A stretch of DNA of 64,000 bases from DUML01 sp050949905 (GTDB taxonomy: Bacteria > Bacillota > Desulfitobacteriia > Desulfitobacteriales > Syntrophobotulaceae). The stretch is taken from NCBI GenBank assembly GCA_050949905.1, contig JBMNGP010000006.1, positions 186,001 through 250,000 of the forward strand, written 5' to 3'. The notes under the pieces are model-generated. The model saw nothing but the letters and a program-made list of their open reading frames with translations. It searched no databases and was not told the DNA's origin. Positions 44,525 to 53,796 of this stretch are shown in pieces; position 1 is the first letter of the stretch, and each line of letters starts with the position of its first letter. The translations under genes and the position numbers were made by a program.

Positions 44525-44591
44525 GATTTTTTTAGTATTATTACTGAAGAGTTTCTAAGCTATTCTCAGGGTTTTTACTAATAATTCATGG

Positions 44592-44606
44592 TATTTTCAG
44601 AAAATC
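44592..44606. promoter_or_regulatory. Candidate CodY box upstream of the M15 peptidase gene
   Basis: TATTTTCAGAAAATC carries the full 13-base palindromic core ATTTTCAGAAAAT of the CodY consensus and misses only the two outer bases. It lies 100 bp upstream of the peptidase start and about 70 bp from the divergent metal-operon promoter. CodY itself is coded in this window. Confidence 0.5.
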
Positions 44607-44705
44607 CCAATTTATTTTCTACCGGTCATCCCTAATATTTTAGGTCTCAAGACCATAGATTTGAATTATAGGTCTTTTCTAAGGATGGCTCTTCCGGGAG
44701 GATGA

Positions 44706-45665
44706 ATGGAAATGAGACTTAGGAAAGTTTTTTCTCTAATGATAGTACTGACTATCATAATTGGTTGTTGCATACTTATTTTTAACAGAATTACCTTAAA
44801 GGATAACCAAATTGCCTTGATGATCGAAGACCCCCTCTATGACGCTGTGCTGAAAAGAGATATTTTATCCTTAATGATCTCTTATCCCGAACATATTAAG
44901 GACGTTACCAGGGAAGAAGACGGTAAGGTATATGTTATTCTGAACTCCGGCCGGAAGATTCTCTATGATGATAAAAAGACAAAAAATCGTTGGCAAAAAG
45001 CTGGAAACCCAGATATCCAAGATATGTTAGAACAAATTTATCCGCTTTCCGATATTACCGAGATATTGCCTAATAACTATAATCCCGGCTGTGTCCGTAT
45101 TTATCCGCTCTTAAAAGAAGTATATGGAGCAAACAAAAGCCAGATTCAGAAGAACCTGGTGAAAGTTAGTATTGGTTACAAATTTGTGGAATTCAACAAA
45201 CAAAATAATGCCTCTATTGCCTTACAATCCGTCATGAAAGAGCTTTTGCCTCTCGCCCGCCGCAGCCATAAAGTTTATGCCGCAGCTTTTCCCTGCAATG
45301 GTACATATAATTACCGGCTGATCGGTGGTACCAATCGGCTTAGTTCTCACGCCTTCGGCATAGCGATTGATCTCAACAGCAACAAATATGATTACTGGCG
45401 CTGGTCTACCCGCGAAGAAGGTCAAAAGAGATTAAACTCCTATCCTAAGGAAGTAGTTCACGCCTTCGAAAAATACGGGTTTGTCTGGGGGGGCAAATGG
45501 GGCAATTTTGATATCATGCATTACGAATACCGTCCGGAATTAATCTTCAAAGCCCGTTACTTCGCCGAAAAACCTATTTTAGGGTTACCTTGGTATGATG
45601 GCCTGCAAAATAATCAAAAGGCGATGGAATACGTATGGCTGATAGAAGAACGGTTAAACGGTTAG
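44706..45665 (+). CDS. Membrane-anchored M15-family D-Ala-D-Ala-type peptidase
   Basis: A 319-residue protein with an N-terminal membrane segment (LMIVLTIIIGCCILIF) and a C-terminal M15 (VanY/CwlK-like) zinc peptidase domain from about residue 185. Zinc ligands fit the family: His and Asp in SSHAFGIAIDLN and the final His in FDIMHYEYRPE. It probably trims peptidoglycan stem peptides or cross-links outside the membrane. Residues 30-170 are not recognisable. The ATG follows GGGAGGATGA. A candidate CodY box lies upstream and a hairpin covers the stop codon. Confidence 0.85.
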   Translation: MEMRLRKVFSLMIVLTIIIGCCILIFNRITLKDNQIALMIEDPLYDAVLKRDILSLMISYPEHIKDVTREEDGKVYVILNSGRKILYDDKKTKNRWQKAGNPDIQDMLEQIYPLSDITEILPNNYNPGCVRIYPLLKEVYGANKSQIQKNLVKVSIGYKFVEFNKQNNASIALQSVMKELLPLARRSHKVYAAAFPCNGTYNYRLIGGTNRLSSHAFGIAIDLNSNKYDYWRWSTREEGQKRLNSYPKEVVHAFEKYGFVWGGKWGNFDIMHYEYRPELIFKARYFAEKPILGLPWYDGLQNNQKAMEYVWLIEERLNG

Positions 45666-45680
45666 CCGTAGGCTAACCGT
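45658..45680 (+). terminator. Perfect hairpin at the end of the M15 gene
   Basis: ACGGTTAGCC-GTA-GGCTAACCGT is a perfect 10-bp stem that covers the stop codon. The T-run (TTTTTT) lies only about 15 bases later, so its strength as an intrinsic terminator is uncertain. Confidence 0.55.
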
Positions 45681-45750
45681 ACCAGATTGTTGAATTTTTT
45701 ACTTTTAAGTTCTAAGCTAATTAGGTTTTTAAGTTTTTGAAATATGTCTT

Positions 45751-46993
45751 TTAGGAATTGGTTTGAAGCGAACTTTTCTTAAAGGTAAAAGCAATGACCA
45801 AAGCAATTAACAATAAAACGCTGGCCACAATATAGGCATTATTATAACTGCTTGTAGAGTCTAAGATACTGGCCGCAGTCATAGGGCCAATGATCCCGCC
45901 TGCTCCCCAAGCTGTAAACATTAAGCCGTAATTAGCCCCATAGTATTTCATACCGTATAAATCGGCTATGGTGGCTGAAAATACAGGAAATGACGCTCCA
46001 TAGCATATTCCGGCAATGCCAACTCCAACGCTAAGCATGGCGATAGAGTGATAGACGCAAAACAGCAAAATATTCACTGCTTGGATGGCAAAAATTATCC
46101 GCATGACATTAAAACGACCGATTTTATCGGATATTATTCCCCCGATCAGCCTCCCGACGAGGTTAAATATGGCTAAGAAAATTACTAATAAATATCCGCC
46201 TTCCCAGCCAACTTGGAATTTGGCAATATTAGCGGCGTGACCAAAAATCATTAAACCTGTGGTCGAAGAGAAGGCAAACATCAACCAAAGTTTATAAAAA
46301 CCTAAAGACTTTAACAAATCCCGCCAATTCGAGTCTCTAACTTGCTCCTTAATGGGGAGATTGAGAGTGTTGCGGTTCTCCAACTGTTGTCCTGCGGAGT
46401 CAGGTCTATAGCTTGCGGGAGGATTATTCAGGAATTGAGCCAGAATAACCATTATTACCCCAACTCCAATTCCAATAATTAAGAAAGTTTTCGATATCCC
46501 GAAGTGGTTAAGTAAATAATTAGCTAGGGGAGAATAAAATACAGATGCTACCGCAACTCCGCCTAGGACAATACCTGAAATTAAACCTTTCTTATGGGGA
46601 GAAAACCATTTAAGGGCAGGAGGCTGTAGTCACAATCGCGGATATTCCCGTACCTGCTCCGGTAATAATTCCAAAAGTAATAATCATTAAAAAAGGATCC
46701 TGAGTCAAGCTTGACAAAATCAGGCCACTACCCATGAGCAAACCGCTTATTGTCGCACATAATCTCGGACCTTTCATATCTTGTAGCCTACCGAACAGCA
46801 CCATGGCAATAACAAAGGCAACCAGTGCCACGGTGTACGGTAAAGAAGCCTGTGAGGATGTCCAGTTAAATTCGGTCATCATTGCCTTACTAATAATACT
46901 CCAAATATAAAGCAATCCTGCCAAAAAATTAAAAAGGACAGCAGCTACTAAAACCAACCAAGCTTTGTTGCGAATATTTCCCATCATTTTCAT
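45751..46993 (-). pseudogene. Frameshifted MFS transporter of the oxalate/formate antiporter type
   Basis: Two frames make up one 12-helix MFS protein. The first (46993 to 46610, 127 residues) starts MKMMGNIRNKAWLVLVAAVLFN and breaks at TTASCP-stop. The second frame picks up directly as ALKWFSPHKKGLISGIVLGG and runs to 45751. The total span of 1243 nt is one more than a multiple of three, and joining the frames gives about 413 residues, the normal length of this family. The break lies in gcctcctgccc near 46610-46625, where one or four extra bases would explain it. It could be a real inactivation or a sequencing error. The substrate is unknown. Confidence 0.82.
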
Positions 46994-47134
46994 TACTCCT
47001 TGTCTTAATTAGACTATAACTATTAACTCTTCTCTTAATTAAGTTTTGCAGTTTTAAACAGCTAATTTTCTCATTTTGTTTTCACTTATTTTCTAATACC
47101 TTAGAGTTCTAGCCTTATACTTTTCAATATTGTA

Positions 47135-48709
47135 TCAGTCAAAATTCACCTGCCTGTCTAAAGCTCTGTATTGTAGTGATTCGGCAATATGTTCTACCTT
47201 TATTTCCTCAGAACCCGCCATATCAGCAATTGTTCTCGCTACTCTTAAAATACGGTCATGGGCTCTGGCGCTAAAAAAATTTTTATCAAAAACTTGCTTT
47301 AACAAAGATTCACCATTTTGATCTAAAACACATACCTTTTTAGTTTCCCGGCCGGTCATTTCAGCGTTAGTTTTACTGCTTTTAAATCTCCGCCATTGCC
47401 TTTGCCGATTAGCAGCAATCCTTTCTCTGACTTGATCTGAATTTTCTACATTTTTCTCTTCCTTCAGCTCAGTATAGCTTAGCCTGGGCACTTCAATTTG
47501 GAGGTCAAACCTATCTAAAAGAGGGCCAGATATTTTGCTCCGGTAATTATTAATTTGGAGGGGCGTACAAGAGCACACTCTCCCGCGATCCCCGAAGTAC
47601 CCACAGGGGCAGGGATTCATCGCTGCTATTACGCTAACCCTCGTAGGATATTCCCTACCGCCTCGCAATCTTGTTAAGACTATTTTCCTGTCTTCTAAAG
47701 GCTGACGCAAAGCTTCCAAAACTTCGCGCGAAAACTCCGGCAGCTCATCCAAAAAAAGAACACCATGGTTAGCTAACGGTAACTCCCCCGGACGCAACTT
47801 TTGGCCTCCGCCGATAATGCTAGCTACGGTTGCAGTATGATGGGGACTGCGGAAAGGTCTCTGGCTAATAAGCTTTCCTTTGCTTGGCAGGAGGCCGACC
47901 GAGCTGTAAAGCTGGGTTACTTCCAAACTTTCCTCAGTTGTTAAGGGGGGTAATATCCCGGCAAAAGCTCTGGCCAATAAAGTCTTACCCGAACCGGGTG
48001 GACCTACCATAAGCAAATTATGCCCGCCTGTGGCAGCTATTTCCAAGGCACGTTTGGCCTGAGTTTGGCTGTGAATATCCGCCCAATCCACAGTCGGCTT
48101 AGCAAATTCCGAAGATGAATCAGACGATGGTTCTACTGCAAACTGTTGCTCCTGGCATAATATTTTTACCAGTTCGGTTAAAGTAAGCGAGCTCTCACTA
48201 TGCAAGTCGGGTACCAGCCTGGCTTCGGCAAGATTGCCCGGAGGAATGACTAGAATAGTATTCTCATTGATTAACAAGTCTTGCCTTACACTACCCTGCT
48301 CGGAAAATTCTCCTCTGATCCGGCGCAAGCCGACAGCCATCGTCAGAATGCCCGGTATTGGCCTTAAAAGCCCTTCCAGGGAAAGCTCGCCCACAAAAAC
48401 ATAATTAGTTAACAGCGCTGAGTCAATTTCCCCCATAGCGGCCAGGATCCCAACAGCTATCGGCAAATCCAAGCCGGAGCCTTCCTTGCGCAAATCAGCC
48501 GGAGCCAAATTAACCGTAATCCTCTGTAAAGGAAACTGAAAGCCAGAATTCTTCAGAGCAGACCTTACCCTGTCTTTAGCCTCTTTAACAGCAACGGCAG
48601 GCAGCCCTACAATATCAAAGGCGGGAAGACCGTTAGAAATATCAACCTCAACCCTGACCAGCTGTGCTGATAAGCCTTCTACCGACATCCCGCACACTGA
48701 AGCAAACAT
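47135..48709 (-). CDS. comM: ComM/YifB family Mg-chelatase-like AAA+ ATPase
   Basis: A 524-residue protein: N-terminal Lon-like S5 fold (VDISNGLPAFDIVGLPAVAVKEAKDRV), central AAA+ module with Walker A GPPGSGKTLLARAFAG and GVLFLDELPEFSREVLEALRQP, a Cys cluster (NPCPCGYFGDRGRVCSC) and the C-terminal Mg_chelatase_C (FFSARAHDRILRVARTIADMAG). In naturally competent bacteria ComM is a branch-migration helicase for transformation. It lies downstream of yraN, as in many Clostridia, where dprA usually follows; here about 19.5 kb of other genes separate them. Confidence 0.93.
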   Translation of the reverse strand: MFASVCGMSVEGLSAQLVRVEVDISNGLPAFDIVGLPAVAVKEAKDRVRSALKNSGFQFPLQRITVNLAPADLRKEGSGLDLPIAVGILAAMGEIDSALLTNYVFVGELSLEGLLRPIPGILTMAVGLRRIRGEFSEQGSVRQDLLINENTILVIPPGNLAEARLVPDLHSESSLTLTELVKILCQEQQFAVEPSSDSSSEFAKPTVDWADIHSQTQAKRALEIAATGGHNLLMVGPPGSGKTLLARAFAGILPPLTTEESLEVTQLYSSVGLLPSKGKLISQRPFRSPHHTATVASIIGGGQKLRPGELPLANHGVLFLDELPEFSREVLEALRQPLEDRKIVLTRLRGGREYPTRVSVIAAMNPCPCGYFGDRGRVCSCTPLQINNYRSKISGPLLDRFDLQIEVPRLSYTELKEEKNVENSDQVRERIAANRQRQWRRFKSSKTNAEMTGRETKKVCVLDQNGESLLKQVFDKNFFSARAHDRILRVARTIADMAGSEEIKVEHIAESLQYRALDRQVNFD

Positions 48710-48819
48710 GTTCTCACCTCAAAGTAAAGAATTCGACCAGTTCTGGTAAATTCCTTTCAATTCCAACATTAATTTTCGGCAAATATTAGCATACTATCAA
48801 ATTATAAAGGTTACACCTT

Positions 48820-49209
48820 TTAAAAAATATTCTTGATCCAGTTGATAACAGGCTCATCGGCAATAAAAATAATCGTCACAGCATCGAATCTGAGCGGCGG
48901 CCATTCTCTGAATCCGTTTTCCAGAAGGTAATAGGCTCCCAAGGCCTTCAATCTTTGGATTTTTTTGCCGGTGATACTTTCTTCCGGCGAGCCCCGGTGG
49001 GTGGAAGCCCTCGTTCTCACCTCCACAAAAACCAGCCATTCTCCATCCCTGGCTATAATATCCAGTTCGCCTTTGGCACAGCGGTAGTTCTGCCGGATGA
49101 TCTGCAGGCCGGCCTGACGCAAATAAGCCACCGCGAGGCTTTCCCCCAACCGGCCTAATTCCTTTTTGTTTAAACTTTTAACTAGGCGCTTATTTACCTT
49201 GAAGTCCAT
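48820..49209 (-). CDS. yraN: YraN family (UPF0102) endonuclease-like protein
   Basis: A 129-residue protein with the restriction-endonuclease-like fold. The active-site pattern is visible: GESLAVAYLRQAGLQIIRQNYR, GELDIIARDG and LVFVEVRTRAS (E, D, ExR). The family is linked to recombination and repair but the role is poorly known. It is usually next to rnhB; here an IS4-family element inserted 46 bp upstream of its start separates it from rnhB and may cut it off from its former promoter. Confidence 0.9.
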   Translation of the reverse strand: MDFKVNKRLVKSLNKKELGRLGESLAVAYLRQAGLQIIRQNYRCAKGELDIIARDGEWLVFVEVRTRASTHRGSPEESITGKKIQRLKALGAYYLLENGFREWPPLRFDAVTIIFIADEPVINWIKNIF

Positions 49210-49255
49210 CTTGAGTTTACCTTTTCCGCTTTATTATTATTTTGATATTTATATT

Positions 49256-50905
49256 CTAAAGTTTCGCACCCCGAAAACGTAGTTTTCTAGGGGAAATCTT
49301 AAGAAACAATTTTGTGATTATTGCTGGTTAGCAGGCTTTTTCAAGAACTTGAAGCTGCTTATTCAAGAAAGACTGCTTAAATAATTCTTTAATGTATAGA
49401 TATTCAACGGAACTTTTAAATTCCAGAATGTCTACAAAACCGTGGTTTGCTATACCATCAATGATCACTTGCAATAATTCTTCAAACAAATTCCAGAGTC
49501 TTTCTGCCAGATTTTTTTCTACTAATTCATCTTTAATCACCTGGAATACACCGCCCAATGATTCATAATCGTTTACCCGACGAAAATAGGCAAGGAAAAT
49601 GTAGAGAATATAGCAGGTTGTAACGTGAGCTATCTGAGCATCAAAATCCCTGGACTGACAAGTTCCTAATTTGAGCTGTTGTTTTACTTCTTTAAAGAAT
49701 ACTTCTATTGTCCAGCGGACGGAGTAAATCTCCATCATGCTTAAAAATGAAAGGGTGGTATCGGTTGAAAGAAATAATCTCCATTCTTTTTGGTAAGGGA
49801 AACGACAAAAATATAGCTTGACTTCTCCTATGCCCTCGTAAGTTACGGCAACCTCAAAGTAGCGGGTATTTCGTTTCCTGCAGCGTTTTTCTTTTCCTTC
49901 TTTATGGAGAGTCTTAAGCAACTGTTTAGCATTTAAAACCTTCTCTTCGTAAACATAATTTCTTTTATCTTTGCGAATCCCACAGATAACGTGCATTGAT
50001 TCTTGAGCTAGATGCTGAGTCGTTAGAATAAGCTCTTTGCTGCTAAACCAGCTATCAACCAGAACATATTTGGCCCGAAATCCATGTTTGATGGCACGCT
50101 TAAGCATATTCAGACCATTTGAGATTTTATCCATCTTACATTCATGAACTCGTTTTGCTCCTGCTGTTTTAGGAGCACGCTCTTTTCGATACTGCTCCTT
50201 ACGATGTCTTCTCTTTTTTAAACGTTTTTCAGAATGTAGGCTGAAATCCAAGGGGGTGAAGCTTTTACCGTCGAATAAACCTAATGTTAAGTTTTTGAAT
50301 CCTAATTTGTTTCCTGCTTTACCTGCAACATGGTCATGAATTATGGAGATCTGCTCAATCCTTCTGCCGGTTTTCGCTTGCGTGGTATCATCCAGAATGA
50401 AAGCTGAATTGTCGGCGATCTTTTTCTCAGGATTCACCAGTTTTTGAAACTGCTTAGCGACAGCCCATAACAAAGATCTCCAAGGCATCCTTTCGTTATT
50501 TTTCAAACGGTAAATAGAATCTTTTTTCATTGCGGTAACCTTTTGATATTCACTTTTGTACAGAGCATTGACACTTTTTAAGAGCATCAGGGGTAGCACC
50601 AACATGATTGTGATGATTTCAGAAGCACTGTAACCATCGTGTTTTTGAAAACCCACCCGGCAGCAGAGTGATTTTAACTTGAATGTTTTCATCACTTCGA
50701 ATATGATGTTGTTAATAGAATAACTGTGTGTGTTCAGTACTTTTTGAATTTCTTGGATAGGTTTCCGCATGATAGCACCTCATTTTGGTTAGTTTTGGTT
50801 GGCACTTAAATTATACCAAAAATGCAGTGTTCATGCGGTTTTTCATTGTTTTTTTACTCAAATAAATCCTAATATCTAGATGTTTAATAGGGTGCGAAAC
50901 TTAAG
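49256..50905 (-). mobile_element. IS4-family insertion sequence (1650 bp) with complete ends
   Basis: Ends are 16-bp inverted repeats matching at 15 positions: CTAAAGTTTCGCACCC on the left and, read inward from the right, CTTAAGTTTCGCACCC. The element is flanked by a direct repeat TATATT (49250-49255 and 50906-50911), the likely target duplication. One transposase fills it. The intact ends, intact gene and exact duplication suggest a fairly recent insertion. Confidence 0.85.
49328..50770 (-). CDS. IS4-family DDE transposase
   Basis: A 480-residue transposase. The first catalytic Asp is in FILDDTTQAKTG, the second in KYVLVDSWFSSKELI, and the YREK signature is YSVRWTIEVFFKEVK (Tyr, Arg at +3, Glu at +7, Lys at +14), which carries the catalytic Glu. 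The frame is complete, so the element may still be active. It lies 72 bp from the left end and 135 bp from the right end of the IS. Confidence 0.9.
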   Translation of the reverse strand: MRKPIQEIQKVLNTHSYSINNIIFEVMKTFKLKSLCCRVGFQKHDGYSASEIITIMLVLPLMLLKSVNALYKSEYQKVTAMKKDSIYRLKNNERMPWRSLLWAVAKQFQKLVNPEKKIADNSAFILDDTTQAKTGRRIEQISIIHDHVAGKAGNKLGFKNLTLGLFDGKSFTPLDFSLHSEKRLKKRRHRKEQYRKERAPKTAGAKRVHECKMDKISNGLNMLKRAIKHGFRAKYVLVDSWFSSKELILTTQHLAQESMHVICGIRKDKRNYVYEEKVLNAKQLLKTLHKEGKEKRCRKRNTRYFEVAVTYEGIGEVKLYFCRFPYQKEWRLFLSTDTTLSFLSMMEIYSVRWTIEVFFKEVKQQLKLGTCQSRDFDAQIAHVTTCYILYIFLAYFRRVNDYESLGGVFQVIKDELVEKNLAERLWNLFEELLQVIIDGIANHGFVDILEFKSSVEYLYIKELFKQSFLNKQLQVLEKAC

Positions 50906-50975
50906 TATATTAATTTTAAGCAGTAATTTTCTAGTCTTCTCTGCCCTTTAACTAAATGTCTTCTTAAAGCAAAAT

Positions 50976-53516
50976 TCATTGAAGACCTGAGCTTGGATAC
51001 TTAACAAAAAAGGTTGTTCCCCCGGCGGTGGATTCCACTTCAATCCTGGCCTTATGCCTTTGCGCTATACTAAAACAAATAGCTAACCCCAACCCGGTAC
51101 CATTCTCTTTGGTGGTAACAAAAGGCATCCCCAGCTTGTTAATTATTTGGGGATCGATCCCTTGCCCTTGATCCTGAATAGCCATAATTACTTCGTTATC
51201 TTGGGAGAAAGTTTTAATCTTAAGGCATCCTCCTTTAGGCATAGCTTCTAAACCATTGCGCACCAAGTTTAAAATTAATTGATACATTTCTTTTTTATCA
51301 ACTAAAACCTTGGGGATCTCCCTTAATTCCAGTTCAATAGTTTGGTCATTGTGAATAGCATCGGCTAAAATTAAGGGGTGGATGGCCTCAATCAGGAAAT
51401 TAAGATTATACTCCTGCAAATCAATCATCTTATCTCTGGCCAGAGAAAGATACTCCCCTATAATGGAATTGGCTCTGTCAATCTCTTCAATCATCAGTTC
51501 AAAGTAGTGGGCAAAGGGCAAACATTCCGGCTTACTATGCAGAATCTGCAGAAAGCCCCTTACCGCAGCCATTGGATTTCTGATCTCATGGCCAAAACCG
51601 GCTGCCATCTCTCCAATCAGGTTCAACCGCTCCAGACGGGCCATTTCTTTTTTCATTTGTTCGGCTTCGGTAACGTCTTTGGCAATTTCCACCATCCCCA
51701 ACAAATTACCTTCGGTATCAAAGGCCGGAAAAGACTTTATTAGCCAGCTTTTACCATCCGGCGTAGTCATTACCTTCTGCTCCCGGATTCCGGTTTTTAG
51801 GGTTGTTATCCCGGGGCACCCAGGGCAGGGACTGCTTGTTCCCCGCCATAATTCATAACAAATGCGGCCTCTTAAATCCTCGGCTCTAACCCCAGAATAC
51901 TCAGCTGCTGCGGAATTAGCCCATTTGATTTTCATATTGAGATCAAGATAAACAACGAGCTCCGAAATCGAACTAAGAATCAATTCCTTTTCTTTTTCAG
52001 CTTCCTTCAGAGCATCAGTCATGTATTTGCGTTCGGTAATATTACGAGCTATACCTTGAAAGCCAACCGGCAGACCATTTTGGTAGATCAATCTGGTACT
52101 GACTTCTATCCAAACTTTAGCTCCCTGCTTGGTCAGGGTCAGAACGGGATATGGGCCTGTCTGCGTGGCAGTACCGGAAAACTTGGCATGTAATTTCTCC
52201 CGGCATAGTTTCCAGTAATCGGGATGAACAATCTGGTAGAGGTTCAACTGACTGATTTCCTCGGCAGTATAGCCATAAGTCTTAAGTGTCGCTTTATTGC
52301 AGGATAAAAGTTTCCATTCCAAGTCGGAGATAAAGATAATGTCATAAGCGTTTTCAAATAAATCCTTATAATTTTCTTCACTTTCTTTAATCGCTTGAAG
52401 GGCTCTCTTGTTCTCTTCCACATAAGTAATTTTCTGAATAGCTATCTCCACTTGTTGAAGCGCTGAATTAATAAATTCGGCTTCCAGAGCGGAAAACCGC
52501 CGCGGCTTATTAAACTGGCTTAAGACCAGCGCATAATAACCTCGGCAAGTAAAAGCAAAAGGATACCAATAGAAACTCTGAATTTTTAAGTCATGGTGGA
52601 CATGTTTTGCCATTTGCGCACAAATACGCTCCAGGCGGTTATCATCCAGATGGCTTTCCAATTTTGTTTTATTGTTGCGGAAAAAACTTGCGGCTGCTTC
52701 GTTACTATTCAGAGCATGAGGAGGAATCAACACTTGACTTTCCTTATCTTCAGTGTTTTGGCATTTCATTATTAATTTGTTTTGCTTAAGATCAACATCA
52801 TAAACTATCCCGAGATCTGCCACAATAGTATCGGCAATAATTCGAGTCATGGAATCTAGAATAATGCCGGTCTGATCATTCCTGATCGTGATTTCAGCCA
52901 GTTTGGTTAAAGCTTGAGCAAATCTAAGCTGTTCTTGTAGTTCCACTTTTTGCCGATTTAAGATCGATTCAGCAGTCTTACGTTCGGAAATATCACGAAC
53001 GACAGTTAAGACAGACTTTTTTGCGTTAAAATTAATAGAAACACTTTTGGTTTCACCGACTAGTGTCGAACCATCGGGTAAAATATAAATTTCTTCGTTC
53101 AAGGGGACAGCTTCAGGGCTTTCCGAGGCATTATTAATTCTTTCCCTTACTTCAGCCCGGTATTGGGGATGGACAAAATCTATTACTTCCCGGTCAAGAT
53201 AATCCCGAGGTTCCCCGGTACCAAAAAATTTGGCGCCGGCTTGATTCAAATATTTAATTTTGCCTTCGCTATGTACCAGGATAATATCCGGAGAAAGCTC
53301 CGCCAGCTTACGATACCTGTCTTCACTTGCTTTAAGCTCTTGCTGAAGCTTGATCCGCTCCGTAACATCTCTTTGCAGGCAAGCCCAGGCACTTGTCTCC
53401 CCTAGAGGATCATCTATATAGCCCCCTAATAGATTTGGAGAAAGTACATGTAATACGTTAACATAGTAATAGGGGGTAGATTTCATGAAAAAAAAGCAAT
53501 ACAGCGATGAATTCAA
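50976..53516 (-). pseudogene. C-terminal kinase fragment left by the IS3 insertion
   Basis: The still-open frame covers PAS-2, GAF, PAS-3, PAS-4, HisKA and HATPase. Its first codons (from 53516 down to 53424) are read from the antisense strand of the IS left end, giving a non-native start peptide. It could be translated as an orphan kinase lacking its first PAS domain if a promoter in the IS reads outward, but no ribosome site is evident. Confidence 0.75.
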
Positions 53517-53796
53517 GGAATTACTTATAAAAGAGTGCCAGGAAACAGGAAACGTTGCCCTGGTAGCCCGCAGGCATGAAATATCGGCTAATACTATTCA
53601 TACTTGGTTAAGTAAACAACGTAAAAACGGCTCCGTAAAGACAATGCCTAAAGCTAAAGATGACCGTCAAAAAGCTCTTGAAAAACAGCTTAAAGAAGTT
53701 AGTACTGAAAATGACAGGCTAAAACGCCTTCTTGCTGACAAAGAATTAGAGTTGGCTATTTTAAGAGAGTTAAGGGACATCCAAAACCCTCGGTAG
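53485..53796 (+). CDS. IS3-family OrfA (transposase DNA-binding subunit)
   Basis: A 103-residue protein with an N-terminal helix-turn-helix (YSDEFKELLIKECQETGNVA, then RHEISANTIHTWLSKQ) and a C-terminal leucine-zipper-like coiled coil (KALEKQLKEVSTENDRLKRL). The ATG follows AGGGGGTAGA. Its end overlaps the orfB frame by about 55 bp, as expected for a frameshift-fused transposase. Confidence 0.9.
   Translation: MKKKQYSDEFKELLIKECQETGNVALVARRHEISANTIHTWLSKQRKNGSVKTMPKAKDDRQKALEKQLKEVSTENDRLKRLLADKELELAILRELRDIQNPR

Noticed and set aside
53341..53412. TCTCCCC near 53397 and GGGGAGA near 54777 as the terminal repeats of the IS3 element
   Set aside because: The match is only seven bases and removal would not restore the kinase frame; the ends at 53424 and 54966 give longer repeats, a target duplication and an exact in-frame join.
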